64,000 nt of DNA from AC-38 sp033856025 (GTDB lineage Bacteria; Actinomycetota; Thermoleophilia; Solirubrobacterales; Solirubrobacteraceae), in assembly GCA_033856025.1 (NCBI GenBank), contig JAWVFQ010000023.1, forward strand, positions 13,748-77,747, in the 5' to 3' direction. A program made the position numbers and the translations under genes. Positions 44,304-53,071 of this stretch are shown here, one piece after another. The notes beneath the pieces are model-generated. The model had not been told where the DNA came from. It did not search any database and saw only the letters and a list, made by a program, of their open reading frames with translations. Each line of letters begins with the position of its first letter. Position 1 is the stretch's first letter.

Positions 44304-46850
44304 TCAGACCAGACGCAGGGCGAGCACGGCGACGTCGTCGCGCAGCGGACCCTCGGCCAGGCCGGCCGCGATGTCGACGACCCGGCGCACGACGTCGTCG
44401 ACCGCGTCGTCCGCGCAGCCGGCCAGCCGCTCGGCCAGGCCCTGGGGATCGAGGACCCGCGCCGGCGCGCCGGCGTCCAGGACGCCGTCGGTGTAGAGGA
44501 CGAGGCAGTCGCCGGTGTCCAGCTCGACCGGGAGGTCGGGGATCGTCACGTCCTCCATGACGCCCAGCAGCGTCCCCCGGCCGCCCGCCGGCTCGGCGCT
44601 CCCGTCGGCGCGCAGGACGATCGGCGTCGGGTGCCCCGCGACTCCGACGCACAGGCTCGCCGGGCGCTGCGCCGGGTCCAGGCGCGCCAGCGCGGCCGTG
44701 GCGAAGCGCTCGGACAGGTCCTCGCGCAGCATCGCGCCGTTGACCAGCTCCAGCACCCGGCTCGGGCTGCGGTTCTCCAGCGCGAACGCCCGCACGCTGT
44801 AGCGAAGCAGCGACGTGAGCGCCGCCGCCTCGGCGCCCTTCCCGCACACGTCGCCGACCGCGAACACCCACTCGCCGCTCGCCTCGAAGACGTCGTAGAA
44901 GTCACCGCCCACCTCCAGGCCCTCGCGCGCCGGGCGGTAGGCGGCGGCCAGCTCCACGCCCGGCGGCTCGGGCAGCGCGGCCGGCAGCAGGCCCCGCTGC
45001 AGCGTCCCCGCCACGTGGGAGCGCTCGGCGTAGAGCCGCGCATTGTCCAGCGCCATCGACGCCCGCGAGCCGAGGTCCTGCAGCAGCGCCAGGTCCTCGG
45101 GGTCATAGCGTCGGTCGCTGTCCACGTGCAGGAAGGAGATCGTCCCGAACGTGCGCCCCCGGGCCCACAGGGCGACCACCGCGGCCGACCGGTAGCCGGA
45201 GCGCACGATGAACTCGCGGTGCTCGTCGCTCTGGGCCACCTGGTCCACCACGGCGGCCGGCGAGAGGTCGCGCAGCACCGTCGGCTCGCCGGTGCGCAGG
45301 ACCTCGGCCACCGGGTGGCGGCCCGACGCGTCCAGCGGGAAGCGGGCCCGGATCTCCTCCAGCTCGCGGGCCACGTCGGGGTCCTGGGCCGCCGCCACCG
45401 CACGACCGAACGAGCCGTCCTCCTCGAGCAGGTCGATGACGCACAGCTCGCACAGCTGGGGCACGGCGGTGCGGACGATCGTCCGCAGCGTCTGCTCGGG
45501 GTCCAGCGAGGCGTCGAGCGCCGCGCTGGCGCCCACAAGGAACTCCTTGGCCGCCTCGGTGCGCCGGCGCTCGGTGATGTCGCGGCCGATCACCGAGATC
45601 CCCACCACCTCCCCCGCCGCGTCGGTGATCGGGTTCAGCGTCAGGGAGACGGCGAAGCGGGCGCCGTCGGCCCGGATGCGCTCGGTCTCGAAGTCCTCGA
45701 CCGAGTGGCCGCGACGCAGCGCCTCGATCAGGTAGCCCGCCTCGTCCTGGAGGTCGTCGGGGACGAACATCCGCATCGGCCGGCCGAGGACCTCCTCGGC
45801 GGTGTAGCCGTACATGCGCTCGGCGCCCGGGTTCCACGTGGTCAGCCTGCCCTCGAGGTCCAGCGACCCCACGGCGTCGTCGGTGGTCTGCACGATCGTG
45901 GCGAGCCGGCGCAGCGCCTCGTCGGCGCGGCGGCGCTCGCCGATGTCGCGGATGAAGCCGGTGAACGCCGCCGGGACCGCTCCCGGGACGGCGGTGACCG
46001 CCAGCTCCACGGGGATCTCATGGCCATCGGCGTGCAGCGCCGCCAGCTCGACGCGGCGGCCGAGGATCGGCCCGTCCCCCGTCTCCAGGTAGCGGCGCAG
46101 CCCGTCGCGGTGGCGCTCGCGCAGCGCGGGCGGGATCAGCACCGCGGCCATCTCGCGGCCCACGACGTCCTCGCGGCGGTGGCCGAAGGTCAGCTCCGCG
46201 GCGGCGTTCCACTCGGTGATGCGCCCGTGGTGGTCCATCGCGACCACGCAGTCCAGGGACGACCCGAGGATCGCGGTCTTGAGCGCCTCGCTGCGGCGCA
46301 CGGCCTCCTCCGCGCGCCGGCGGACCAGGAACTGCGCCAGCTGGTCGCCGAAGCCCGCCAGCAGCTCGCGCATCGCCGGCTCGGGCGCCTCGCCGTGGCG
46401 CGCGAAGAACTCCATGACGCCCAGGACGTCCGCGGGCGCGCCGATGGGCACCGGGATCGAGAGGCCCACGCGCAGGTCGGCGGCGGCCGCGGCCTCCAGT
46501 CGCGGGTAGTCCGGGTCGCCGGCCAGGTCCACCCGCCACGTGGGCTCGCCGGTCTCCCACGCCCGCCCGGGCAGGGGCTCGCCGCGTTTGAAGCGCAGCT
46601 TGCGCGACAGGCGCCAGAACTCCTCCGCGCCTCCGGGCCGAGCCTCCCAGCCGGCCACGAAGCGCAGCGCGTCGTCCCCCTCGGGAAGCTCCCACAGGCC
46701 CGCCAGGTCCCAGCCCAGCGCCTCGCCGATGGCCGCGAGCACGCCCGGCGCCGCGTCGGCCAGGCTGGTGGCCCGCACGAGCTCGCGCGCGACGCGCTGC
46801 TGAGTGGCCAGGTGAAGGGCGGCATCCCCGCCCACCGCGTTCACTCCCAT
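44304..46850 (-). CDS. GAF-PAS-PAS-GAF-PP2C (SpoIIE-type) serine phosphatase
   Basis: 848-aa cytoplasmic sensor phosphatase. Domain order: GAF (about 15-175), PAS (about 190-315, MDHHGRITEWNAAAELTFGH), PAS (about 315-440, LDLEGRLTTWNPGAERMYGYTAEEVLG), GAF (about 445-600), SpoIIE/PP2C (about 615-848: LEVGGDFYDVFE, VGDVCGKGAEAAALTSLLR, DCLVLYTDGVLDA, LRDDVAVLALRL). Metal-binding aspartates are in place. It probably dephosphorylates a STAS-type antagonist in a partner-switching pathway; the RsbW-like kinase at 10.9 kb is a candidate opponent but not adjacent. ATG at 46850 is eight bases after TAGGCT. Confidence 0.88.
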   Translation of the reverse strand: MGVNAVGGDAALHLATQQRVARELVRATSLADAAPGVLAAIGEALGWDLAGLWELPEGDDALRFVAGWEARPGGAEEFWRLSRKLRFKRGEPLPGRAWETGEPTWRVDLAGDPDYPRLEAAAAADLRVGLSIPVPIGAPADVLGVMEFFARHGEAPEPAMRELLAGFGDQLAQFLVRRRAEEAVRRSEALKTAILGSSLDCVVAMDHHGRITEWNAAAELTFGHRREDVVGREMAAVLIPPALRERHRDGLRRYLETGDGPILGRRVELAALHADGHEIPVELAVTAVPGAVPAAFTGFIRDIGERRRADEALRRLATIVQTTDDAVGSLDLEGRLTTWNPGAERMYGYTAEEVLGRPMRMFVPDDLQDEAGYLIEALRRGHSVEDFETERIRADGARFAVSLTLNPITDAAGEVVGISVIGRDITERRRTEAAKEFLVGASAALDASLDPEQTLRTIVRTAVPQLCELCVIDLLEEDGSFGRAVAAAQDPDVARELEEIRARFPLDASGRHPVAEVLRTGEPTVLRDLSPAAVVDQVAQSDEHREFIVRSGYRSAAVVALWARGRTFGTISFLHVDSDRRYDPEDLALLQDLGSRASMALDNARLYAERSHVAGTLQRGLLPAALPEPPGVELAAAYRPAREGLEVGGDFYDVFEASGEWVFAVGDVCGKGAEAAALTSLLRYSVRAFALENRSPSRVLELVNGAMLREDLSERFATAALARLDPAQRPASLCVGVAGHPTPIVLRADGSAEPAGGRGTLLGVMEDVTIPDLPVELDTGDCLVLYTDGVLDAGAPARVLDPQGLAERLAGCADDAVDDVVRRVVDIAAGLAEGPLRDDVAVLALRLV

Positions 46851-46893
46851 GCCGTCTGAGCCTACTCCCGTCCGGGGTGTGAGAATCCCGGCC

Positions 46894-48027
46894 ATGGACT
46901 TCGATCTCTCCGACGACCACCGCCTGATCCAGCAGACCGTGCGCGACTTCGCGCGCCGGGAGGTGGCGCCCGTGGCCGAGGAGCTGGACCGCACCAAGAG
47001 CTTCCCCTACGAGATCGTCCGCAAGCTGGCGGGACTCAACCTCATGGGGATCCCCTTCCCCGAGGAGTACGGGGGCGCCGGGAGCGACACCCTGGCCTAC
47101 GCGCTGGCCGTCGAGGAGCTGACGCGGGTGGACTCCAGCGTGGCCATCACCCTGTGCGCGCACACCTCGCTGGGGACGCAGCCGATCTACCTGTTCGGCT
47201 CCGAGGAGCAGAAGCGCGAATGGATGCCGCGGCTGTGCTCCGGCGAGATCCTCGGCGCCTTCGGGCTGACCGAACCCGAGGCGGGCAGCGACGCCGGGAA
47301 CGTCAAGACCCGCGCCCGCCGCGACAACGGCAGCTGGGTCATAGACGGCGCCAAGCAGTTCATCACCAACGCGGGGACCGACATCTCGGGCGTCGTCTCC
47401 ATCACCGCCCGGACCGAGGATGACGGGATCTCGAACTTCATCGTCCCCAACGGCACGCCCGGCTACGAGCCGGGCGAGCCGTACCGCAAGATGGGCTGGA
47501 ACGCCTCGGACACGCGCCCGCTGACGTTCACCGACTGCCGGATCCCCGAGGAGAACCTGCTCGGCCCGGCGGGCGAGGGGTTCAAGCAGTTCCTGCACGT
47601 CCTGGACATCGGGCGCATCGGCGTGGCCGCGATGGGCGTCGGCCTGGCCCAGGGGGCCCTGGACGAGGCGCTGGCCTACGCGAAGGAGCGGCGCGCGTTC
47701 GGCCAGCCGATCAGCCGCTTCCAGGCGATCCAGGGCAAGCTGGCCGACCTGTCCACGGAGATCGAGGCGGCGCGCCTGCTCGTGTACAAGGCCGCGCTGC
47801 TCAAGGACGCCGGACGCAACTTCAGCCTCACGGCCGCCCAGGCCAAGCTCAAGACGGGCCGCCTGGCGGTCCGCGCCACCGAGGAGGCCGTGCAGATCCA
47901 CGGCGGCTACGGCTACATCGAGGAGTACCCGGTGTGCCGGTTCTACCGCGACGCGAAGATCCTCACCATCGGCGAGGGGACCGACGAGGTCCAGCAGATG
48001 GTGATCGCCCGTGCGCTGGGCGCCTGA
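46894..48027 (+). CDS. Acyl-CoA dehydrogenase
   Basis: 377-aa flavoenzyme of the short-chain type. LTEPEAGSDAGNVKT, ITNAGTDISGVVSITA, RAFGQPISRFQAIQGKLADL and IHGGYGYIEEYPVCRFYRDAK are family signatures; the catalytic glutamate is in IGEGTDEVQQ. Electron acceptor should be the ETF at 25.8-27.5 kb. The ATG at 46894 (DFDLSDDHRLIQ) gives the normal N-terminus; no clear ribosome site is seen. Monocistronic or together with the SnoaL-like gene 42 bp downstream. Confidence 0.92.
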   Translation: MDFDLSDDHRLIQQTVRDFARREVAPVAEELDRTKSFPYEIVRKLAGLNLMGIPFPEEYGGAGSDTLAYALAVEELTRVDSSVAITLCAHTSLGTQPIYLFGSEEQKREWMPRLCSGEILGAFGLTEPEAGSDAGNVKTRARRDNGSWVIDGAKQFITNAGTDISGVVSITARTEDDGISNFIVPNGTPGYEPGEPYRKMGWNASDTRPLTFTDCRIPEENLLGPAGEGFKQFLHVLDIGRIGVAAMGVGLAQGALDEALAYAKERRAFGQPISRFQAIQGKLADLSTEIEAARLLVYKAALLKDAGRNFSLTAAQAKLKTGRLAVRATEEAVQIHGGYGYIEEYPVCRFYRDAKILTIGEGTDEVQQMVIARALGA

Positions 48028-48069
48028 CCGGCGTAGTGTCGTCCCGACCCCAACATTGGAGGGACAGGA

Positions 48070-48483
48070 ATGTCCGAGGACAACAAGGCACTGGGCCGGC
48101 GCTTCTTCGACGAGGTCATCAACGGCCGCAACCTCGACGCGATCGACGAGCTGCTCGCCGACGACTTCGTCGAGCACGAGGAGATGCCCGGGATGCCCAC
48201 CGACAAGGAGGGCCCGCGCGAGTTCTTCCGCATGCTGCACGCCGCGATGCCGGACATGCACGCCGAGATCGACGAGATGGTCTCCGAGGGCGACCGGCTC
48301 GTCATCCGGTCGACCGCGACCGGGACACACGAGGGCGACCTCATGGGGATGCCGGGGACCGGCCAGCGGGTCCAGATGCTGTGGGCCGACTTCGTGCAGA
48401 TCCGCGACGGCAAGGTCGTGGCCCACTGGGCCGTGGCCGACATGTCCGGCCTGATGGCGCCGGCCCCCGCGGGCGCCGCCTAG
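48070..48483 (+). CDS. SnoaL-like ester cyclase family protein
   Basis: 137-aa NTF2-fold protein of the SnoaL-like group: ALGRRFFDEVINGRNLDAIDELLADDFVEH, DRLVIRSTATGTHEGDLMGM and DFVQIRDGKVVAHWAVADM are typical. Members include polyketide cyclases and many uncharacterised proteins; no reaction can be assigned. GGAGGGACAGGA just before the ATG is a ribosome site, unlike the leaderless neighbours. Confidence 0.75.
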   Translation: MSEDNKALGRRFFDEVINGRNLDAIDELLADDFVEHEEMPGMPTDKEGPREFFRMLHAAMPDMHAEIDEMVSEGDRLVIRSTATGTHEGDLMGMPGTGQRVQMLWADFVQIRDGKVVAHWAVADMSGLMAPAPAGAA

Positions 48484-48493
48484 CCGCCGCGGG

Positions 48494-49441
48494 CTACGAC
48501 TCGCGCCGCTCCAGGATGGACCCGGCCGCGCTGGCCGGGTCCAGCCGGCGCTCGACCACCTGGTCGAGCAGCTTCTGGACGTCGGCGTCCTCGCGCACGG
48601 ACTCCTCCAGCTCGCGCCGCAGGCGGAACGTCGCCAGCGCGAGCACCTCGTTCATCAGGTTGCGCCGGCGGCGCTCCAGCAGCGTCCCCTCCGCCTCGAT
48701 GTGGGCGCGGTGGGCGTCGAGCGCCTCCACCACCTCCTCCACGCCGGTCCCGCGGGCCGCCTCGGTGCGCACGATGGGGATCTGCCAGCGGCCCTCCTCG
48801 TGCGGCGCCAGGGCGAGCACGCCGCGGATCTCGCGGACCATCGTGTCCGTGAGCGGATGCTCGGCCTTGTTGACGACGATCACGTCGGGGATCTCCATCA
48901 CCCCCGCCTTGAGCGCCTGGATCGAGTCGCCCGACCCCGGCTGGAGGACGAGGACGACGGTGTCGGCGTGGTCGATGATGTCCACCTCGGCCTGCCCCAC
49001 CCCGACGGTCTCCAGGAACACCACGTCCTTGCCGGCTGCGTCCATGAGCAGCGCCGCCTGGAGCGCCGCCTCCGACAGCCCGCCCAGCGCGCCCCGGTTG
49101 GCCATGGAGCGGATGAACACGCCGGGGTCGAGGAAGTGCTCGGTGAGGCGGATGCGGTCGCCCAGCAGCGCGCCGTGCGTGAACGGCGAGGAGGGGTCGA
49201 TGGACAGCACCGCCACGTCGCGATCCTTGGCGCGCTCGGCGCGGGTCAGCGCCCCGATAAGCGTGGACTTGCCCACGCCCGGCGGGCCCGTGAAGCCGAC
49301 CACGGCGGCCTTCCCGGTCCGCGGGTAGACCTCGCGCACGAGCTCCCACCCCGCCGGGTCGTCGTCCTCCACCAGCGAGATGGCACGGGCCAGGGCGCGC
49401 TTGTCGCCGGCCACGAGCCGGTCTGCCAGGTCGGAGGGCAC
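48494..49441 (-). CDS. MeaB-type GTPase, acyl-CoA mutase chaperone
   Basis: 315-aa P-loop GTPase (ArgK/MeaB). Walker A GPPGVGKSTL, Switch-region segments DPSSPFTHGALLGDRIR and ETVGVGQAEVDI, and the base-specifying NKAE are present. MeaB proteins load and protect the B12 cofactor of methylmalonyl- or isobutyryl-CoA mutases, so the partner is probably the mutase at 27.6/30.7 kb. GTG at 49441 is six bases after a minus-strand TATCGT; longer upstream frame is shadow. Divergent from an acyltransferase. Confidence 0.9.
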   Translation of the reverse strand: MPSDLADRLVAGDKRALARAISLVEDDDPAGWELVREVYPRTGKAAVVGFTGPPGVGKSTLIGALTRAERAKDRDVAVLSIDPSSPFTHGALLGDRIRLTEHFLDPGVFIRSMANRGALGGLSEAALQAALLMDAAGKDVVFLETVGVGQAEVDIIDHADTVVLVLQPGSGDSIQALKAGVMEIPDVIVVNKAEHPLTDTMVREIRGVLALAPHEEGRWQIPIVRTEAARGTGVEEVVEALDAHRAHIEAEGTLLERRRRNLMNEVLALATFRLRRELEESVREDADVQKLLDQVVERRLDPASAAGSILERRES

Positions 49442-49483
49442 GCCCGGACGATATGGCCCGGCCCGTGAATACGCTTCGCCGCC

Positions 49484-50080
49484 ATGACGCTCCTGCGCTT
49501 CATGCGCCGCCACGGGATGCTCAACCTCAGCTACGGCCGGCTGATCCTCCGGCTGGGGTGGCTGAAGCTGCGCTGGGGCCGCCGGCTGCGCACGGACGGG
49601 CTGTGCTTCGTGGGCCCGGGCGTGAAGCTGGAGATCGGCCGCGGCGCGGTCCTCCACCTGGGCCGGTGGTCATGGCTGGGGCACGGCTGCAAGGTGCGCG
49701 TGCACGAGGGCGAGGTGTCGATCGGGGCCAAGACGGTGCTGGGCCAGGAGTGCACCATCTCGGCCTTCCAGCACATCTCGATCGGTCGCGAGTGCGTGGT
49801 GGCCGACCGCGTGATGCTGATCGACTTCGACCACGGGATCGTCGAGGTCGAGCGCCCGATCCGCCACCAGGGGATCTACAAGCGCGACGTCAACGTGGGC
49901 AACAACTGCTGGATCGGCTACGGCGCGTGCATCCTGCGCGGCGTGACCGTCGGCGACAACTGCGTGATCGGGACCAACGCCGTGGTGACGAAGCAGGTGC
50001 CCGACAACGCGATCATCGGCGGCGTCCCCGCCAGGGTGATCCGGATGCGCGAGGCGCCGCAGACGCTGCGCTGGGACTGA
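49484..50080 (+). CDS. Hexapeptide-repeat acetyltransferase (WbbJ/maltose-acetyltransferase-like)
   Basis: 198-aa left-handed beta-helix enzyme. Turns run from about residue 42 (GPGVKLEIGRGAVLHLGRWS) through IGAKTVLGQECTISAFQHISIG to NVGNNCWIGYGACILRG, with ending IIGGVPARVIRMREAP. The catalytic-type histidine region DFDHG is present. It may acetylate a sugar of a surface polymer or the methylated glucan suggested by the downstream convergent operon; mycobacteria also have a hexapeptide transferase near Rv3030-Rv3032. TACGCT eight bases before the ATG. Confidence 0.8.
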   Translation: MTLLRFMRRHGMLNLSYGRLILRLGWLKLRWGRRLRTDGLCFVGPGVKLEIGRGAVLHLGRWSWLGHGCKVRVHEGEVSIGAKTVLGQECTISAFQHISIGRECVVADRVMLIDFDHGIVEVERPIRHQGIYKRDVNVGNNCWIGYGACILRGVTVGDNCVIGTNAVVTKQVPDNAIIGGVPARVIRMREAPQTLRWD

Positions 50081-50090
50081 CCCGTCGGGA

Positions 50091-51890
50091 CTAGCGGCCC
50101 GGGATCTCGAGGCGGGCGGCGGTGATCGTGGCGCTGGAGGCGAAGTTGTCGGGACGGAGGTAGGTGGCGTCGTCCTGGAGGACCTCGAGGCGGATGCGGT
50201 GGCCCGGGCGCAGGTGCCAGGCGTTGCCGAACAGCTCGTAGGCGATCGTGCCGGCCGCGCTCGTCGCCCGGTAGGCGCCGCGGTCGATGAGCGTCAGCGT
50301 TCCGTCGGGCGCCATGTCCCACAGCCGGCTGTTGAGCTCGAGGTCGGGCGCCGTGGCCTGGTAGGTGACGGTCAGGCGCGGCAGGCCGACCTGCGTGAAG
50401 TCGCGCGGCACCGGCGCCTCCCACGACGCCACGCCGGGCGCCGACGGGCCGCTCGTCGTGATGCACCCGCGCCCGCGCAGCTGCGAGCGCACGACCGGGT
50501 CGAAGTCCTGGGCGCGCGGATCGGAGACGTGGGAGTTGGTCACCTGGGTGTCCGCCCAGGAGAACGTGAGCCGGCCGGTGGCCAGCCCGTCCCACGTCGG
50601 GCTGCGGACGATGTGACCCATCCGCTTGGGGTCGCAGTCGGTCACGGCGGCGCGCACGTCGAAGGCCGGGCCCAGCGTGCGCCCGCGCAGGCGGGTGTCC
50701 AGCAGCCGGTTGGCCAGGCCGTGTCCGTAGACGAGGTCGGGGACCTTGGCCTGCGCCGTCAGGTGCTCGAAGTCGCCCATGTAGATCCCGATCGGGTAGC
50801 CGGGGTCGGCCGCCTTCAGGCGCCGGTACATGCGCAGCACCTCGATGACCGGGAAGATCGGGTCCGTCCAGCCCTGGAGCGCGATGACCGGCACCCGGCG
50901 CTGGCGGCGGTCGTGCAGGGCCGCGAAGAAGTCATCCTGCGTGAAGGCCGAGCGGTCGCGAGCGAACGTGCGCTTGGCGTCCTCCACCGCCGGGTCGCCG
51001 TCGTACGGCTCGCCGGCGTTCACGCGGGCCAGCGACTGGGCGATCTCCGGGGTTATCCGGTCGCGCAGCGTGGCCAGGAACCCGTCGAGCAGCGTGATCT
51101 TGGGGATCCCGAAGGGAGACGAGGCGAACCGCGGATCGACCCCCGAGGACAGGTGACGACCACTCGGCGCCAGCGCGTAGAGCAGGTGCGTCCACGTGTA
51201 CTGGGGCACGATCGCGGCCAGGCGCACCAGCCGGCCGCCCGGGCTGCGCCATTCCCCGTACTGCAGGCGCTGGTCGTCGCGCGTGGTCAGCAGCAGCCAG
51301 GCCTGACCGCCGCCGTAGGACCCGCCGACCGCGGCCACGCGCCGGGTGTCGATCCCCAGCCCCGGGTCGTCGGCCAGCAGGCCGGTGAGGCGGCGCGTGT
51401 CGCGGATCTCGTACTCCTTGGACGCCAGCTGGATGGAGCCCTCCGAGCCCTCGTGCCCGCGCGCCGTGTAGTTCAGGACGGCATAGCCGCGGTCGGCCAG
51501 CCAGACGTTGTTCCAGCGCACCGTCTTGTACGCCTCGCCGCCCCGGTCCGGCCCGTTGCCGGCGCGCGACTCGCTGAGCGACTCGCGCTTGGTGTTCAGG
51601 AAGCCGTGGAGGAACACCACCAGGGGAAGCCGCCCGACCGGGTGGGCGGGCAGCGTGAGCGTCGCGTCGAGCTTCGTCCCGTCGAAGGAGGCGATCGGCC
51701 CCGAGCAGATCCGGTAGCGGACCGCCCGGCGCGGCGGCTTGTCGGCGCTGGTCCGCACGGCGCACGAAGCCTTGAGCTCGGCCAGCGGGTCGGCCGCGTT
51801 CGCGGCGGGCGCCGAGGCGGCGGCCGGGAGGCCGGCGAGCGCGGCCGCGGCGAGGCCCGCGCGCAGCGTCACCCGCGGCCGGCGCCTCAC
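50091..51890 (-). CDS. Secreted CocE/NonD-type (S15) hydrolase
   Basis: 599-aa alpha/beta hydrolase. Signal peptide VTLRAGLAAAALAGLPAAASA after a basic lead; oxyanion LVVFLHGF, nucleophile S191 in GGSYGGG, acid in GWTDPIFP, histidine in DFEHLTAQ. The C-terminal jelly-roll domain (RPGHRIRLEVLQDDATYLRP) is that of X-Pro dipeptidyl-peptidase/CocE proteins. It likely hydrolyses an ester or peptide outside the cell; substrate unknown. GTG at 51890 overlaps the glycosyltransferase stop (GTGA). Confidence 0.82.
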   Translation of the reverse strand: MRRRPRVTLRAGLAAAALAGLPAAASAPAANAADPLAELKASCAVRTSADKPPRRAVRYRICSGPIASFDGTKLDATLTLPAHPVGRLPLVVFLHGFLNTKRESLSESRAGNGPDRGGEAYKTVRWNNVWLADRGYAVLNYTARGHEGSEGSIQLASKEYEIRDTRRLTGLLADDPGLGIDTRRVAAVGGSYGGGQAWLLLTTRDDQRLQYGEWRSPGGRLVRLAAIVPQYTWTHLLYALAPSGRHLSSGVDPRFASSPFGIPKITLLDGFLATLRDRITPEIAQSLARVNAGEPYDGDPAVEDAKRTFARDRSAFTQDDFFAALHDRRQRRVPVIALQGWTDPIFPVIEVLRMYRRLKAADPGYPIGIYMGDFEHLTAQAKVPDLVYGHGLANRLLDTRLRGRTLGPAFDVRAAVTDCDPKRMGHIVRSPTWDGLATGRLTFSWADTQVTNSHVSDPRAQDFDPVVRSQLRGRGCITTSGPSAPGVASWEAPVPRDFTQVGLPRLTVTYQATAPDLELNSRLWDMAPDGTLTLIDRGAYRATSAAGTIAYELFGNAWHLRPGHRIRLEVLQDDATYLRPDNFASSATITAARLEIPGR

Positions 51891-53071
51891 ACCCGCGCCC
51901 GGCCCAGCTGAGCGTAGACCTCGGCCGTCTGGCGGGCCACGTCGGCCCAGTCGAAGCGCAGCACGTGCTCGGACGCCTCGGCCACCAGGCGGTCGCGCAG
52001 CGCGTCGTCGGTGAGCAGCCGCTCGACCATCGTCTCCAGGTGCTCGGCGTCGCCGCCGTTGAAGCGCAGCCCCACCCGCTCGTCCTCGGGGACGATCTCG
52101 CGCAACCCGCCGGTGTCGGCGACGATGCACGGGCAGCCCGACGCCATCGCCTCCAGCGCCACCAGCCCGAACGGCTCGTAGAGCGACGGGACCACGCACA
52201 GGTCGGCGATCCGGTAGAGCGAGTGCAGGACGTCGTCGCCGATCCAGCCCAGGAAGGTGCCGTGCTCTTCCAGGCCCAGCTCGGCCGCCTGGCGGCGCAG
52301 CTCGGCCTCGTGGGTCCCCGACCCGGCGACGAGGAAGCGCACGTCGCCCAGCCGCTCCACCAGGCCGGGCAGCGCCTCCAGCGCCAGCTGGAAGCCCTTC
52401 TCGTAGACCAGGCGGCCGACGAGGACGATCAGCCGCTGGTCGGGCTCCGCGAACCGGGCGCGCAGCCGGTCGAGGTCGTCGACCGGCTGGAGGTCGAGCG
52501 GATCGATCCCGTTGGGGATGACGTTGACGCGCGACTCCTCGAGGTCGTAGATGTCGCAGACGTGCTCGCGCATGTAGTGCGAGCACGTGATGACGCGGTC
52601 GGCGCGGTTGGCCATCCAGCGCTCGACGCCGTGGATGTAGGACTGCGGGTGCTTGTCCACCCAGCCCTGGTGGCGGCCGTACTCGGTGGCGTGGATCGTC
52701 ACGACGAGCGGGCAGCGGAAGCGCCGGGCCAGGTGGTCGCCCGCCGCCGCGACCAGCCAGTCGTGGCCGTGGACGAGGTCGAAGTCGTGGCGGTCGCCCA
52801 GCTCGACGCCCGCGGCCAGCATGTCCGCGTTCATGTGCTCCACCCAGGTGACGAACTCGCCGAGGTCGCGGGGGCGGCGCGGCTCGCGGACGCGATGGAC
52901 GTGGACGCCGTCGACGTCCTCCTCGGCGGGCATCGACTCGTCGCCGCGCGACAGGACGTGGACCTCGACGCCCTGGGCCGACAGCTGCTCGGTCAGCTTG
53001 CGCACGTGGCGGGCCAGCCCGCCCTCGATCAGCGGCGGGAACTCCCAGGACAGGATCAGGACGTTGCTCAC
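51887..53071 (-). CDS. GT4 glycosyltransferase, glucan synthase type (Rv3032-like)
   Basis: 394-aa GT-B enzyme. N-domain start LILSWEFPPLIEGGLARHV, HGHDWLVAAAGDHLARR, acceptor-side IPNGIDPLDL, donor-side VGRLVYEKGFQLALEAL, and the EX7E motif E-PFGLVAL-E are typical of GT4 alpha-glucosyltransferases such as mycobacterial Rv3032. Expected to extend an alpha-1,4-glucan from (ADP/UDP)-glucose. ATG overlaps the GH57 stop; together with GH57 and the methyltransferase it resembles the MGLP cluster. Confidence 0.88.
   Translation of the reverse strand: MSNVLILSWEFPPLIEGGLARHVRKLTEQLSAQGVEVHVLSRGDESMPAEEDVDGVHVHRVREPRRPRDLGEFVTWVEHMNADMLAAGVELGDRHDFDLVHGHDWLVAAAGDHLARRFRCPLVVTIHATEYGRHQGWVDKHPQSYIHGVERWMANRADRVITCSHYMREHVCDIYDLEESRVNVIPNGIDPLDLQPVDDLDRLRARFAEPDQRLIVLVGRLVYEKGFQLALEALPGLVERLGDVRFLVAGSGTHEAELRRQAAELGLEEHGTFLGWIGDDVLHSLYRIADLCVVPSLYEPFGLVALEAMASGCPCIVADTGGLREIVPEDERVGLRFNGGDAEHLETMVERLLTDDALRDRLVAEASEHVLRFDWADVARQTAEVYAQLGRARV

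Noticed and set aside
42381..46859. 1492-codon open frame on the + strand
   Set aside because: It lies antisense to the acyltransferase, SCP2-like, Vps62-like and phosphatase genes, and its translation is R/A/G/H/V-rich low-complexity text without motifs, as expected for a GC-rich shadow frame.
46018..48426. 802-codon - strand frame over the second acyl-CoA dehydrogenase
   Set aside because: Overlaps two well-supported genes in other frames and has shadow-type composition.
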